From contig NZ_JALGYW010000014.1 of NCBI RefSeq assembly GCF_023111095.1, forward strand, positions 1 through 64,000: 64,000 nucleotides of DNA, given 5' to 3'. Origin of the DNA: Maribellus sp. YY47. GTDB taxonomy: Bacteria; Bacteroidota; Bacteroidia; Bacteroidales; Prolixibacteraceae. Made by a program: the position numbers and the translations under genes. Numbering within the stretch: position 1 is the first letter of the stretch; every line of letters starts with the position of its first letter. Below, in pieces: positions 1-8,811 of the stretch. The notes beneath the pieces are model-generated. The model was not told the DNA's origin and ran no database searches. It saw only the letters and a list, made by a program, of their open reading frames with translations.

Positions 1-114
1 TCGGGGAAACTTGACCTGGAAGCATTGTACAATGCAGCAGCAGAACTGGGAGAACCCGCACAGATCAGTGGCAAACAGGAATTGATTGAGCAATTGATCA
101 ACTGGTATATCTAA
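1..114 (+). CDS. xylA: Xylose isomerase, C-terminal end (partial)
   Basis: The window opens inside a reading frame that gives the last 37 residues of a protein ending SGKQELIEQLINWYI. This fits the end of class II xylose isomerases, which close with a conserved SG(K/R)QE-LE-L-N-Y stretch. The enzyme converts D-xylose to D-xylulose in the cytoplasm. Its stop codon overlaps the ATG of the xylose symporter (TAATG), so the two are translationally coupled in a xylose operon. The family call rests on a short tail plus the context. The 5' part lies outside the window. Confidence 0.72.
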   Translation, partial: SGKLDLEALYNAAAELGEPAQISGKQELIEQLINWYI

Positions 115-1493
115 TGAAAGAAAGAAATATTTTTTACATTACAGTAATAACCTTAGTGGCCACCTTGGGTGGCCTTTTATTTGGCTACGATACCGCTGTA
201 ATTTCCGGAGCCGATAAATCAATTCAGGCTTATCTGATCAATAGTCTTGGATTAAATTCACTGGCACACGGTGCAACCATTTCAAGCGCACTTATCGGAT
301 GTATTATTGGTGGAAGTATCTCCGGACTTCTTGCTTCGCGACTTGGAAGGAAAAGAACCTTGTTTTTGGCTGCTATTCTATTTTTTGTATCAGCACTGGG
401 CTCGGGTAGTCCCGAGTTCCTGTTCTTTCAAAAGGGAGAACCAACACTTGGTCTTTTGTATATGTTCAACTTTTACCGTGTTATAGGTGGGATTGGAGTA
501 GGGCTAGCCTCCGCTATAAGTCCGATGTATATTGGCGAGATTGCACCTGCCGATATTAGAGGGAGACTGGTATCGCTTAACCAATTTGCCATTATTTTCG
601 GTATGCTCGTGGTTTATTTTGTGAACTGGGGGATCGCCAATGGTAAATCGCTGGAATGGATTAATTCTACAGGCTGGAGGTACATGTTCATTTCGGAAGC
701 TATTCCCGCAGGTTTATTTGGAATACTTTTGTTTTTTGTTCCCGAAACTCCACGATATCTGGCCTTAAACAACAAGGACGATAAAGCGTTGGAAATCCTC
801 ACTAAGATTAACGGAGCAGCACGTGCAAAAGAAATATTTGCGGAGATTAAAAACAGTGTTGAACGTTCTTCTGCCAAACTTTTTTCGTATGGAAAAATTG
901 TTATAATTGTTGGCATACTCTTATCTGTTTTTCAGCAATTTGTAGGAATCAACGTGGCGCTTTACTATGCTCCCCGCATTTTCGAAAGCATGGGAGCCGC
1001 AAAAGATGCTTCAATGATGCAAACTGTGGTAATGGGGATTGTAAATGTAATTTTTACGGTAGTCGCCATTGCAACCGTTGACAAGTGGGGACGCAAACCG
1101 CTCTTAATGGTTGGTTCTGTTGGTATGGCCATCGGAATGTTCGCAATCGGAGCTTTGGCTTTCCTTAAAATAATCGGGATCAGCACCCTGGTTTTTATAA
1201 TTATTTACACGGCTTCATTTATGATGTCGTGGGGACCAATCTGCTGGGTTCTGATTTCAGAACTATTTCCCAACAAAATCAGGGGAAAAGCAGTGGCTGT
1301 TGCAGTAGCGGCACAATGGGCCGCGAATTACTTCATCTCATCTACCTACCCTGCGATGATGGAATTCAGCAGCGGCGGCACCTACTGGTTCTACGGAGCC
1401 ATGAGTGTCCTGTCATTGATTTTTGTATGGAAAATGGTTCCGGAAACCAAAAATAAAACACTGGAAGAGATGGAGAATCTCTGGAAAAAATAA
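114..1493 (+). CDS. xylE: D-xylose:proton symporter, MFS sugar porter family
   Basis: 459 residues, the usual length for XylE-type sugar/H+ symporters of the major facilitator superfamily, with about 12 membrane helices. Visible sugar-porter signatures are GYDTAVISG in helix 1, the RLGRKR loop, PETPRYL before the central loop, QQFVGIN in helix 7, the WGPICWV segment in helix 10 and PETKNKTLEEME at the end. It imports xylose, or a related pentose or hexose, across the inner membrane. Overlap with the xylA stop supports xylose as substrate. A hairpin terminator follows 25 bp after the stop. Confidence 0.88.
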   Translation: MKERNIFYITVITLVATLGGLLFGYDTAVISGADKSIQAYLINSLGLNSLAHGATISSALIGCIIGGSISGLLASRLGRKRTLFLAAILFFVSALGSGSPEFLFFQKGEPTLGLLYMFNFYRVIGGIGVGLASAISPMYIGEIAPADIRGRLVSLNQFAIIFGMLVVYFVNWGIANGKSLEWINSTGWRYMFISEAIPAGLFGILLFFVPETPRYLALNNKDDKALEILTKINGAARAKEIFAEIKNSVERSSAKLFSYGKIVIIVGILLSVFQQFVGINVALYYAPRIFESMGAAKDASMMQTVVMGIVNVIFTVVAIATVDKWGRKPLLMVGSVGMAIGMFAIGALAFLKIIGISTLVFIIIYTASFMMSWGPICWVLISELFPNKIRGKAVAVAVAAQWAANYFISSTYPAMMEFSSGGTYWFYGAMSVLSLIFVWKMVPETKNKTLEEMENLWKK

Positions 1494-1517
1494 ACAAAGC
1501 AAGATTTAGTTGTAGCT

Positions 1518-1563
1518 ATCGTCACTCCGCAATGTAAATTGTTGGGGTGACGATTTTCTTTTG
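1518..1563 (+). terminator. Rho-independent terminator after xylE
   Basis: An 11-bp inverted repeat (ATCGTCACTCC at 1518-1528 pairing with GGGGTGACGAT at 1543-1553, one G-T wobble) is followed by TTTTCTTTTG. It ends the xylA-xylE transcript. Confidence 0.75.
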
Positions 1564-2115
1564 TCAAAGATTAGGTTTAGTGTAAAATAGTGGCGCTGAC
1601 GATACGATTGTGGTTCATTTGAAATTGCAGTTTTGCAGAAACCTTACAACTATCAAGGAACTCGCAATCGCACCAAGTTGAATTAAAAGGAGTAAGTGAT
1701 GGAGTATGTAGAAGGATTCCGATTCAGCTACTTGTTATCTCAAAAATAATTTCCAATATGTTGATTCAAATGAAGAACCGGTTGCAATGGGTAAATGATA
1801 CGTTATTGGAAATTCAGCGGATGAATGTATTAAACTTGATTTGTATTTAACGGATCCTTTTATTCGCCCCGCCTTTGTTGATTGACAATATAAGGTTGGT
1901 CATGCTTAAACGACGACATTACAGCAATGAAGATCGATGTTGTGAGCAGTGGAACACGAAAAAAAGGACTTTGGGGATTTACACGATATTACTAAGGACT
2001 TGATTACCGTATCATACATTCATCTTAAAACTTATTTCGTATGCTGAGCTTGTAATTTACGATTGCAATAAATCCACTTTAAGCATTACCTTTAAGAACA
2101 TCAATATGAAGACAT
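1564..2115. other. Gene-free stretch between xylE and the GH130 gene
   Basis: About 550 bp without a convincing reading frame on either strand. No clear -7 promoter box was found, and no copy of the 41-bp element seen elsewhere in this region. It may hold the promoter and leader of the GH130 gene or remnants of a decayed gene. Confidence 0.5.
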
Positions 2116-3585
2116 ATGCAGGTAGCTGTAAACAGAAAAGGTATCAAATTTTGCCCCGATGCTTCCAGGGTAATTGCACGGTTTCTTTACACTGGAGATG
2201 AAAGGGCGCTAAATACTATTCGCTCTGTAATTGGAATGTCTGAGAATTCGGTAATGCAGATATTAAATCCTGTGTTGAGAGATTACTCGCTACGGCATAG
2301 AAATATCTCTAAAATATTTGAAAAGCATTTTAATAAGATCGCTCACCTACTCGAAAAATTAAATGTTGGCCCTGATTCACTTAACACTTCCACAAAAATC
2401 CTTATCGGCTCCTATTTTACCATGGAGTATTCGATTGAATCGGCAGCATTTTTTAATCCCTCCATTGTAGAACATCCCGATCAGTCGGAGACCGGCCCGA
2501 ATGAGAAAAGAGTGATTATAAGTTTCAGGGCTACCGGCGAAGGACATATTTCGTCCATCGTTTTCAGAACGGGAGTACTGGATAAAAACAATAATCTTTC
2601 CATTGAACCGGTTGGGAAAATGCTGGAAGAGGCGGAGCATATCAGGCGGTATGTGTATGAAAAGAAGTCTTTTAAAAGGAAACTAAACGAAATGAAAGAT
2701 GTGCATGCAATTATCCCCTCCGGCTTGATTCTCGACAAATTAAACAATACGTTTACCTATGGCGAATTGCGCGATTGTATAAAAGACGCTCGAAAATCGT
2801 TGCATCTTACTGCTGAAAAAGAAGCCCTGTTTAATCAAATTATCTGGTTGGCCTCGTCGCATTACGAACTGGACTTTTCGCTGGACACCAACATTTCAGA
2901 GCGGGTAATTTTTCCGGTTTCGTTAAACGAAAAAAATGGAATTGAAGATGCACGTTTCGTAAAATTTGTTGACGATAACGGCGAGATAAGCTATTATGCG
3001 ACTTATACAGCCTATGACGGCACCTCTGTAATGCCCAAAATGCTCGATACTACTAATTTTTACCACTTCAGAATCTTACCACTTCACGGCGAAATTGCCC
3101 AAAACAAAGGGATGGCGCTTTTTCCGCGAAAAGTGAATGGAAAATATGCCATGCTTTGCAGGTTGGATGGATTCAATAATTACATTGCTTTTTCAGATAA
3201 TATTTCAGTTTGGCGCAACGCAAAATTGCTGCAACAACCTAAATTTCCTTGGGAGTTTATCCAGGTAGGAAATTGCGGCTCGCCCATTGAAACAGATGAA
3301 GGCTGGCTGGTGATCACCCATGGGGTGGGCCCGATGCGCGAATATGCGCTTGGGGCATCGTTGTTCGATCTTCAAAATCCGGAAAAAGAGATTGGCCGTT
3401 TGAAATCTCCTTTGCTGATGCCCAATGCCGAAGAACGTGAAGGATATGTACCCAATGTGGTTTATTCCTGTGGTTCGATTATTCATAATGGTGAACTGAT
3501 TATACCTTATGCAATGTCTGATTATGCGAGCACGTATGCCACAGTTAATTTACACGAACTTTTAAATGAATTGAAAAGCTCATAA
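2116..3585 (+). CDS. Glycoside hydrolase family 130 (beta-mannoside phosphorylase-type) protein
   Basis: 489 residues with the five-bladed propeller signatures of GH130. These include GSYFTMEYSIESAAFFNPSIV (residues about 96-115), GIEDARFVKFVD, YYATYTAYDG, GMALFPRKVNGKYAMLCR, GNCGSPIETDEGWLVITHG and YVPNVVYSCG. Family members are phosphorolytic or hydrolytic enzymes acting on beta-mannosides (mannosyl-glucose, mannobiose). This long version carries an extra N-terminal helical region of about 90 residues. No signal peptide is seen, so it is cytoplasmic. The ATG at 2106 is out of frame, so 2116 is taken as the start. The membrane protein gene follows 4 bp after the stop. Exact substrate unknown. 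Confidence 0.82.
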   Translation: MQVAVNRKGIKFCPDASRVIARFLYTGDERALNTIRSVIGMSENSVMQILNPVLRDYSLRHRNISKIFEKHFNKIAHLLEKLNVGPDSLNTSTKILIGSYFTMEYSIESAAFFNPSIVEHPDQSETGPNEKRVIISFRATGEGHISSIVFRTGVLDKNNNLSIEPVGKMLEEAEHIRRYVYEKKSFKRKLNEMKDVHAIIPSGLILDKLNNTFTYGELRDCIKDARKSLHLTAEKEALFNQIIWLASSHYELDFSLDTNISERVIFPVSLNEKNGIEDARFVKFVDDNGEISYYATYTAYDGTSVMPKMLDTTNFYHFRILPLHGEIAQNKGMALFPRKVNGKYAMLCRLDGFNNYIAFSDNISVWRNAKLLQQPKFPWEFIQVGNCGSPIETDEGWLVITHGVGPMREYALGASLFDLQNPEKEIGRLKSPLLMPNAEEREGYVPNVVYSCGSIIHNGELIIPYAMSDYASTYATVNLHELLNELKSS

Positions 3586-3589
3586 AAAA

Positions 3590-4234
3590 ATGAGTAATTC
3601 TACAGAAACTGACAAACAAAGGGGCTTTGAGATTGCAGCAGTAGTCGCAACCGGTTTGCTAAAACATGTTTTTATGGACTGGTTAAACCTGCGGGCATTT
3701 TATATTGGTGTTGCATGCATTTTCTGGTCGGTATATATTTACAAAAGATACCGGAAGAACCGACAAATTCTTCAGCATTGGGGCTTTCGTAGAAATAATT
3801 TTAAACAATCATTTCTTTTTCTTACACCTTTTGCTTTACTGATGAGTGCAGCCATCGTTTGGTATGGCCTTACTCACAATGCAGTCTTTCTTAACTGGCA
3901 TGTCATTCCCGTTTTTATTTTTTATCCGGTGTGGGGATTGATTCAGCAGTTTTTAATGCTGTCGCTGATTGCCGGAAATTTAGTGTCCATCAGCACAATA
4001 AAACGTAGTAAAACTCAGATTATCCTGCTGACCTCTGCGTTATTTGCCTTGGTTCATTACCCCAGTCTCCCGTTAATGGTTTTTGCTTTTTTAATGGAAT
4101 TGGTGTTTGCATTTGCTTTTTTTAAGTGGAGAAATCTTTGGGCTTTGGCACTTTACCACGGATGGGTGGCCAGTTTGCTTTTGTTTTTCGTGTTGGGCAG
4201 GGATTTATGGAATGAACTGTGGACGGTTTTATGA
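3590..4234 (+). CDS. CPBP-like intramembrane protein with altered catalytic motif
   Basis: 214 residues with about five to six hydrophobic helices. The layout recalls CPBP (CAAX protease/bacteriocin-processing) membrane proteins: a motif-1 position near residue 125 (IQQFLMLS), FALVHYPSLP near 150 and ALYHGWVASL near 190. The usual EExxxR of motif 1 reads QQxxxL here, while the two histidine motifs remain. It may therefore be catalytically inactive, or the assignment may be only structural. The start follows the GH130 stop by 4 bp, so the two genes are probably co-transcribed. Confidence 0.55.
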   Translation: MSNSTETDKQRGFEIAAVVATGLLKHVFMDWLNLRAFYIGVACIFWSVYIYKRYRKNRQILQHWGFRRNNFKQSFLFLTPFALLMSAAIVWYGLTHNAVFLNWHVIPVFIFYPVWGLIQQFLMLSLIAGNLVSISTIKRSKTQIILLTSALFALVHYPSLPLMVFAFLMELVFAFAFFKWRNLWALALYHGWVASLLLFFVLGRDLWNELWTVL

Positions 4235-4238
4235 AATT

Positions 4239-4964
4239 TCAGATATGAAAAAAGCGTTTCAGATCGGTTGCCTTTTTCAAGCGGTAGTGAATATAGAACA
4301 AAGGTAAGCTAACAAACAAAAAGGACACCATCACAATCAGGCTCCATCCAAAAAGCATTGAGCCCCGTGCATAAACGGATACGATTCCTTCGATGCAAAT
4401 ACATAGCAACCCTGCTGCAATCATTGAATAAGCGATAATATTCAGCCCTTTCTGCTTTGCTTTACGGATAAAAAATATCAAAAGAAAAACAGTTAAGTAT
4501 GCTGCCAATATGATAGGAATTCCCAGCTTTATCTCCCAAGCGGTGCCGCCGGCATAAACATCGAACAGCATAAAAAGGCCAGCTGCCGACAAAAAACTGA
4601 GGCCGCCCGCGAGTACGATTTTTTTGTGTAAAAATGTGTTTAAAGTAAAATTGACAAATAAAACAAGACATACGGTGGCGGGGTATCTCGACCATGTGAT
4701 GCTTTTATTTCCAATAAAATCAATAAGCAATGTGATGATTATAGCAGAAATGAGAATCAGTCCTAATATTTGCCAAAAAATTATCCTTTTTTGACGGCCG
4801 GTTAACTGGTGGTATTCTGTGAGCCGTTTTTCTTCTCTCCGTTGTTTCCCCGATCTTATGAAAGTCTTGTTATCAGTGATAATATCAAGTAGCGGTTCTC
4901 CACATAATGAGCAAAAAATAGCATTTTCTTCGGTTTCTACCCCGCAATTCGGACATTGTACCAT
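4239..4964 (-). CDS. Zinc-ribbon membrane protein (DUF6320-like)
   Basis: About 241 residues. The N terminus has a zinc ribbon (CPNCG at residues 4-8 and CSLCG about 15 residues later), then a charged linker and six predicted membrane helices. This matches the zinc-ribbon plus multi-helix proteins (DUF6320 type, from memory) that sit beside alcohol-acetyltransferase-like proteins in Bacteroidota, as here. The first ATG of the frame is at 4964. A TTG at 4973 directly abuts the upstream stop and is less likely. It is transcribed with the acyltransferase, almost without a gap. Its role is unknown. Confidence 0.65.
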   Translation of the reverse strand: MVQCPNCGVETEENAIFCSLCGEPLLDIITDNKTFIRSGKQRREEKRLTEYHQLTGRQKRIIFWQILGLILISAIIITLLIDFIGNKSITWSRYPATVCLVLFVNFTLNTFLHKKIVLAGGLSFLSAAGLFMLFDVYAGGTAWEIKLGIPIILAAYLTVFLLIFFIRKAKQKGLNIIAYSMIAAGLLCICIEGIVSVYARGSMLFGWSLIVMVSFLFVSLPLFYIHYRLKKATDLKRFFHI

Positions 4965-4973
4965 AACCTTCAA

Positions 4974-6272
4974 TTAATTAGTTTTTAATTCAACCGAAAC
5001 TTCTTGTTGACGCAAAAATTGCAGAAACTTTTCTTCAAATTCCTCCGAAAGTGTAATGTTGCCAAAACTCAACGTTAGGATATCGCCAAACCCGACTACG
5101 CCACAATTAATTTTCAGCATTTTATTGGGCGGTGGTGGTGTTATTACAAAATAATCGATCAATTGGGCGGTTTCATCAGGTAAATCTATTTTCCCGAGGT
5201 TGGTAAGTACCCCGCTGTACTGGCTTGTGCCCAGCGAGTAGTATTTCATTCGCAGGATCAAACTTTTAATAAATAAGGGTATCCCCCTGATAAACAGTTT
5301 TCTTTCGCTTCCCACATTTCTCGCTATATTTTTATTGATCAACTTTTCATCCGTTTCAAGCTTCATCTGGTGATACACTGTTTTAACTATTTCATCAAAA
5401 GAATAATGGCCCAAACGCAAATCAATTTCAGGCAACACAAACAACGAAAAATTCCGCATGGTTTTCGACGGAAAAATGCTTCGCAAGTTTAAAGGAACCT
5501 GCACACGAATCCTTTTTTGTTTCTTATATTTACTGAAGCCATTCAGATCTTCATAGATTTCCTGTAAGATATACATATAGACCGAAGTTAGATAGACGGT
5601 TATACTTACACCTTTAATTTGGGCAATCTCCTTTATTTGCTTCAGCGGAACAATTGCGTAACGCCGGATGAAACGGGGTCGCGACTTTAACGAGTAAGGT
5701 AGGTGAAAGGCCTTCGATCGTTTCACCATTGGCGGAATTTCTGCCTTAAAATAGCGGTTGTAGGCATCTTCGTATTCCTCTTCCGAAGTCTTATGATCTT
5801 TATCCCTAATCCGATATTCAGCAGGGGTTTCAGCACCGCATTCAGCCGAATAAAGGATGAGGATAGTTTTGAAAAACTCAAGTGCCCCGGCGCCATCTGT
5901 TAAAATGTGCGAGCATTCAAGGCTGATATTGTTTTCCTTTACCAGTATTCGAATTAACAAACTTCCTTTTTGAAATTTTCTGCACAAGGGTTGCTTATCG
6001 AACTCAACGGGAATGTGTTGCGGAAGATGCTCGAGATAATACCAGAAAAAACCTTCCTGAAGTTGAACCCTGAAAAACGGGAACCGTTTTTCAGCCTGCA
6101 AAACTGCCTTTCGAAACGGTTTTATTTTAACAGGTTTTTTCAATATGGCCGTCATCCTGAAAACAGCAGTATTATTTTCGTTGATAATAGCCGGGTATAT
6201 TTTCGCAGCATTATCGAGGGCAAACCAGAATCTGCCGGAATTTGGAACCGTATTTTTATTGTTAGTGTCCAA
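4974..6272 (-). CDS. Condensation/alcohol-acetyltransferase-like acyltransferase
   Basis: 432 residues of the CoA-dependent acyltransferase fold shared by NRPS condensation domains and alcohol acetyltransferases. The active-site HxxxDG motif is seen as HILTDGAGALEFF near residue 137. A later TNLGKIDLPDE segment matches the conserved C-terminal half. There is no carrier-protein partner nearby, so a free-standing acyl transfer to a small alcohol, lipid or glycan is more likely than peptide synthesis (inference). A TAAATTTG -7 box lies on its strand at 6313-6320. It heads a two-gene unit with the zinc-ribbon protein. Confidence 0.7.
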   Translation of the reverse strand: MDTNNKNTVPNSGRFWFALDNAAKIYPAIINENNTAVFRMTAILKKPVKIKPFRKAVLQAEKRFPFFRVQLQEGFFWYYLEHLPQHIPVEFDKQPLCRKFQKGSLLIRILVKENNISLECSHILTDGAGALEFFKTILILYSAECGAETPAEYRIRDKDHKTSEEEYEDAYNRYFKAEIPPMVKRSKAFHLPYSLKSRPRFIRRYAIVPLKQIKEIAQIKGVSITVYLTSVYMYILQEIYEDLNGFSKYKKQKRIRVQVPLNLRSIFPSKTMRNFSLFVLPEIDLRLGHYSFDEIVKTVYHQMKLETDEKLINKNIARNVGSERKLFIRGIPLFIKSLILRMKYYSLGTSQYSGVLTNLGKIDLPDETAQLIDYFVITPPPPNKMLKINCGVVGFGDILTLSFGNITLSEEFEEKFLQFLRQQEVSVELKTN

Positions 6273-6312
6273 ATAATAAATCTTAGATTTTTTAATTCCC
6301 CCGTTAGTTGTT

Positions 6313-6320
6313 CAAATTTA
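6313..6320 (-). promoter_or_regulatory. -7 promoter box of the acyltransferase gene
   Basis: TAAATTTG on the minus strand matches the Bacteroidota consensus TAnnTTTG and lies about 40 nt upstream of the acyltransferase ATG. No convincing -33 TTG at the usual distance was found. Confidence 0.5.
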
Positions 6321-6366
6321 TGAATTAATCGGCAACCAAGCTTGTATCTGTTATGCTAACAATTAA

Positions 6367-6434
6367 ATGTGTGAATGATGTAACTCTCATGCAGAATCGT
6401 GTAACACTTTTTATTGTGGTTTCCTGTAATTTTA
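6367..6434 (+). promoter_or_regulatory. 41-bp operator-like element, copy 1, with -7 box
   Basis: The 41-bp element (6367-6407) begins ATGTGTGAATGATGTAA and ends GTGTAACAC. The first 17 and last 8 positions are nearly identical to the copies at 14430-14470 and 16083-16123. Nineteen nt after its end lies TAATTTTA (6427-6434), a 7/8 match to the -7 box. It points at the small membrane protein, CsbD-like, SPFH and UspA genes. Confidence 0.65.
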
Positions 6435-6629
6435 TTTAGAGTATGAGAATCTGTAGCAGGATTTGAAAATATAAAAGTCATGAAACGGGTAAATGTCTGT
6501 CAGCAGACGGGAAACTCAGTATTATACAGGAACAAGCTACATCGAAATGAGCTTACGAATTCTACATAATACCATTAGAAAAACGATGGAATGAGGTACT
6601 TGCCTTTGAGAAATTTAAATTAAAATGAG

Positions 6630-6803
6630 ATGAAATATTCAACATATATTATTGCAGGTTTACTTTTTGTTTTGTGGGGTGTTGTGGTTTACGGCTTTAA
6701 TAACCCTCCACGAATTATTCATCTACTTATTCCGATAGCCGGAATTATTATACTGCTTCGTATTTTTTTCAATAAAAGAATATCAAAAACATTAAAAGAC
6801 TAG
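6630..6803 (+). CDS. Small two-helix membrane protein (57 aa)
   Basis: ATG at 6630, TAG at 6801. The product starts MKYSTYIIAG and has two hydrophobic segments (about residues 5-21 and 30-45) separated by a short polar loop with FNNPPR, then a basic tail ending ISKTLKD. Small membrane proteins of this kind are common beside CsbD-like and stress proteins in Bacteroidota. It lies 9 bp before the CsbD-like gene, in the same direction and downstream of element copy 1. Function unknown. Confidence 0.65.
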   Translation: MKYSTYIIAGLLFVLWGVVVYGFNNPPRIIHLLIPIAGIIILLRIFFNKRISKTLKD

Positions 6804-6812
6804 AATAATATC

Positions 6813-7010
6813 ATGGAAACAAAATTTGACATGAACCAGTGGAGATATATTAAAGATAAACTCAGAAATATGTATCCTGAACTAAGTGACTCCGATTTGA
6901 ATTGGGGACGAGTATCAAGAGAGGATTTGTTACAAAATATTTCTACCAAATTGGGTAAAACCAAAAAGGACTTAATCGATGTGATCGATTCATTTGATTA
7001 TTCTTCCTAA
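6813..7010 (+). CDS. CsbD-like general stress protein
   Basis: 65 residues with the CsbD pattern: W-x-x-IKDKLRNMYPELSDSDLNW, then REDLLQNISTKLGKTKKDLIDVID. The length is normal for the family. CsbD-type proteins are small helical proteins induced by general stress (sigma-B in Bacillus). Their biochemical role is not known. It lies in a run of stress-type genes between a small membrane protein and an SPFH protein, and it shares the putative promoter at 6367-6434. Confidence 0.7.
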   Translation: METKFDMNQWRYIKDKLRNMYPELSDSDLNWGRVSREDLLQNISTKLGKTKKDLIDVIDSFDYSS

Positions 7011-7046
7011 TTGGAACTAGTTGAATAATAAAATAAAACTATTAAA

Positions 7047-7913
7047 ATGAACTACTTGTATTTAATTGTTCCTGTGGTAATTTTTTTGCTGTTGGGCATT
7101 CGAATTGTTAGACCGACACATCGGGGTTTAATTGAGCGACTTGGAAAATATCGCAGTCTTGCTACTCCCGGATTTCACTGGATCATTCCCGTTATCGATC
7201 GTTTGTTTCTGGTAAATGTGACCGAGCAAATGGTAGATGCCGAACCACAGGAAATTATAACCAACGACAACCTGAACGCCAGTGTTGATGCACAGGTTTA
7301 TTTTAGGGTAAAGTCGGATGAAGAAAGTGTAAAAGGTTCTATCTACAATGTAAATAATTACCAATGGCAGATAGTAAACCTGGCTAGGACAACGCTTCGT
7401 AATATTATTGGTACGCTCACGCTAAAATCAGCAAACAGCGAACGAGGTAAAATTAACTCCGGTTTATACAAAACCCTTCATGAAGAAACACAAAATTGGG
7501 GAATTGAAATTGTACGTACCGAATTGAAAGAGATCGATCCGCCAAGAGATGTGCAAGAAACCATGAATAAAGTGGTAAAAGCAGAGAATGAAAAAATAGC
7601 AGCCATTGATTCTGCCACTGCAGCTGAAACAGTGGCCGATGGCGTAAAACGTGCAAAAATTAAAGAAGCAGAAGGTTACAAACAGTCGAAAATTTTACAT
7701 GCCGAAGGGGAAGCCGAAGCTATAAAACTGGTAAACGAAGCCGCCGATAAATATTTTATTGGAAATGCACAGCTTCTACGAAAGCTGGAAGCGCTTGAAG
7801 CGTCACTTGGAAGCAACGCCAAAATTGTCATTCCAACCGGATCCGAGTTGGTAAACATTATTGGAGAGATGGCCGGAATTGTGCCACTGGAGCGAAAGCA
7901 AATGGAAAAATAA
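7047..7913 (+). CDS. SPFH/band 7 (stomatin-like) membrane protein
   Basis: 288 residues: an N-terminal membrane helix (about residues 3-20), then RPTHRGLIERLGKYRSLATPGFHWIIPVID, the classic start of a stomatin/SPFH domain that runs to about residue 180. A helical Ala/Glu/Lys-rich segment (about 180-245) mediates oligomers in this family. Such proteins form membrane scaffolds or modulate proteases. The usual NfeD partner gene is missing here. The gene sits 36 bp after the CsbD-like gene and ahead of UspA, suggesting envelope-stress duty (inference). Confidence 0.85.
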   Translation: MNYLYLIVPVVIFLLLGIRIVRPTHRGLIERLGKYRSLATPGFHWIIPVIDRLFLVNVTEQMVDAEPQEIITNDNLNASVDAQVYFRVKSDEESVKGSIYNVNNYQWQIVNLARTTLRNIIGTLTLKSANSERGKINSGLYKTLHEETQNWGIEIVRTELKEIDPPRDVQETMNKVVKAENEKIAAIDSATAAETVADGVKRAKIKEAEGYKQSKILHAEGEAEAIKLVNEAADKYFIGNAQLLRKLEALEASLGSNAKIVIPTGSELVNIIGEMAGIVPLERKQMEK

Positions 7914-7989
7914 TTTCCAGGAAAAGTTTTTTGAAATAATTACTTACGGGTAATGACGGGAGAAAAAGAAAAAATATCAACATGAAAAA

Positions 7990-8466
7990 ATGAAGAAAGT
8001 ATTGATTGCATTGGACTATGATCCGAGTGCCCAAAAGATTGCAAAAACAGGTTTTTCTTTTGCCAAAACGATGAAAGCTGAAATTACATTATTGCATGTA
8101 TTGGTAAATACGCAGGACTATAAGTTAGCTGAACATGTTAAGGTTATGGGGTTTGCCGGTCGTTTGGATATTAGCGAAGAGTTATCGGGAAAAACTTCGG
8201 GATTAAAAGAATTATCTCAGCAATTTCTAGATAAGTCAAAACTTTATCTTGGAGATAATCGTATCCAAACGCTGTTGGTAGAGGGCGATTGTGCCGAGGC
8301 TATTTTAAATGCAGCAAATCAAATTAGTGCGGATGTAATTGTAATGGGCTCGCATAGCCGCAAATGGTTTGAAAACACAACCATGGGGAGCGTTACAGAG
8401 AAAGTGTTACAAAATACGACGATTCCGGTATTGATTATCCCAACAAAAAAGCAAAGTAAATCCTGA
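7990..8466 (+). CDS. Universal stress protein, UspA family
   Basis: 158 residues forming one Usp domain. It starts KVLIALDYDPSAQKIAKTGFSFAKTM. The ATP-binding signature VMGSHSRKWFENTTMGSVTEKV, then TTIPVLIIP, fits the G-2x-G-9x-G(S/T) nucleotide-binding pattern of ATP-binding Usp proteins. The ATG at 7990 gives the normal family N terminus. An out-of-frame ATG at 7982 is ignored. It is cytoplasmic, last of the stress run that starts at 6630. Confidence 0.85.
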   Translation: MKKVLIALDYDPSAQKIAKTGFSFAKTMKAEITLLHVLVNTQDYKLAEHVKVMGFAGRLDISEELSGKTSGLKELSQQFLDKSKLYLGDNRIQTLLVEGDCAEAILNAANQISADVIVMGSHSRKWFENTTMGSVTEKVLQNTTIPVLIIPTKKQSKS

Positions 8467-8811
8467 TATAAACATCATTATTTGAGTGTTAGTACGAGCT
8501 TTACGTTCTTATTTATTTTAGAGTTATATGGTTAAAATTCTGTAATCCATCGTATCAAATTTAATCTCAACAAGTATAAAATACATAAAGCTTGGAGACG
8601 GGATTCCGAAGTCCGAAGTTTTGTGAATAAATGTCTTAATGAACACTTGACTCTTTACTTCGGTTTTCTGAATTCCGAACGTAAGCATAGATGTCGAACA
8701 AGTATGTGTTGTAAGTTGTTTTTAGTAAGTGATTTAAGTGTTGGTTGTCAAGGTCTGAGTTTCAAGTAAACTGGAAAAGAAAATTCAAATTACCGACTAA
8801 AAAATGATATC
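8467..8811. other. Gene-free stretch upstream of fumC
   Basis: About 345 bp with no supportable reading frame and no clear terminator. No full copy of the 41-bp element is present; ATGTGTTGTAAG near 8704 resembles it only loosely. It presumably carries the fumC promoter. Confidence 0.45.

Noticed and set aside
6480-6569. 29-codon frame in the leader between the 41-bp element and the small membrane protein
   Set aside because: Has a start and stop and lies downstream of the predicted promoter, but there is no composition or context signal for translation; probably chance.
8704-8744. Possible copy of the element upstream of fumC
   Set aside because: ATGTGTTGTAAG keeps the first bases only; the rest does not align without gaps.
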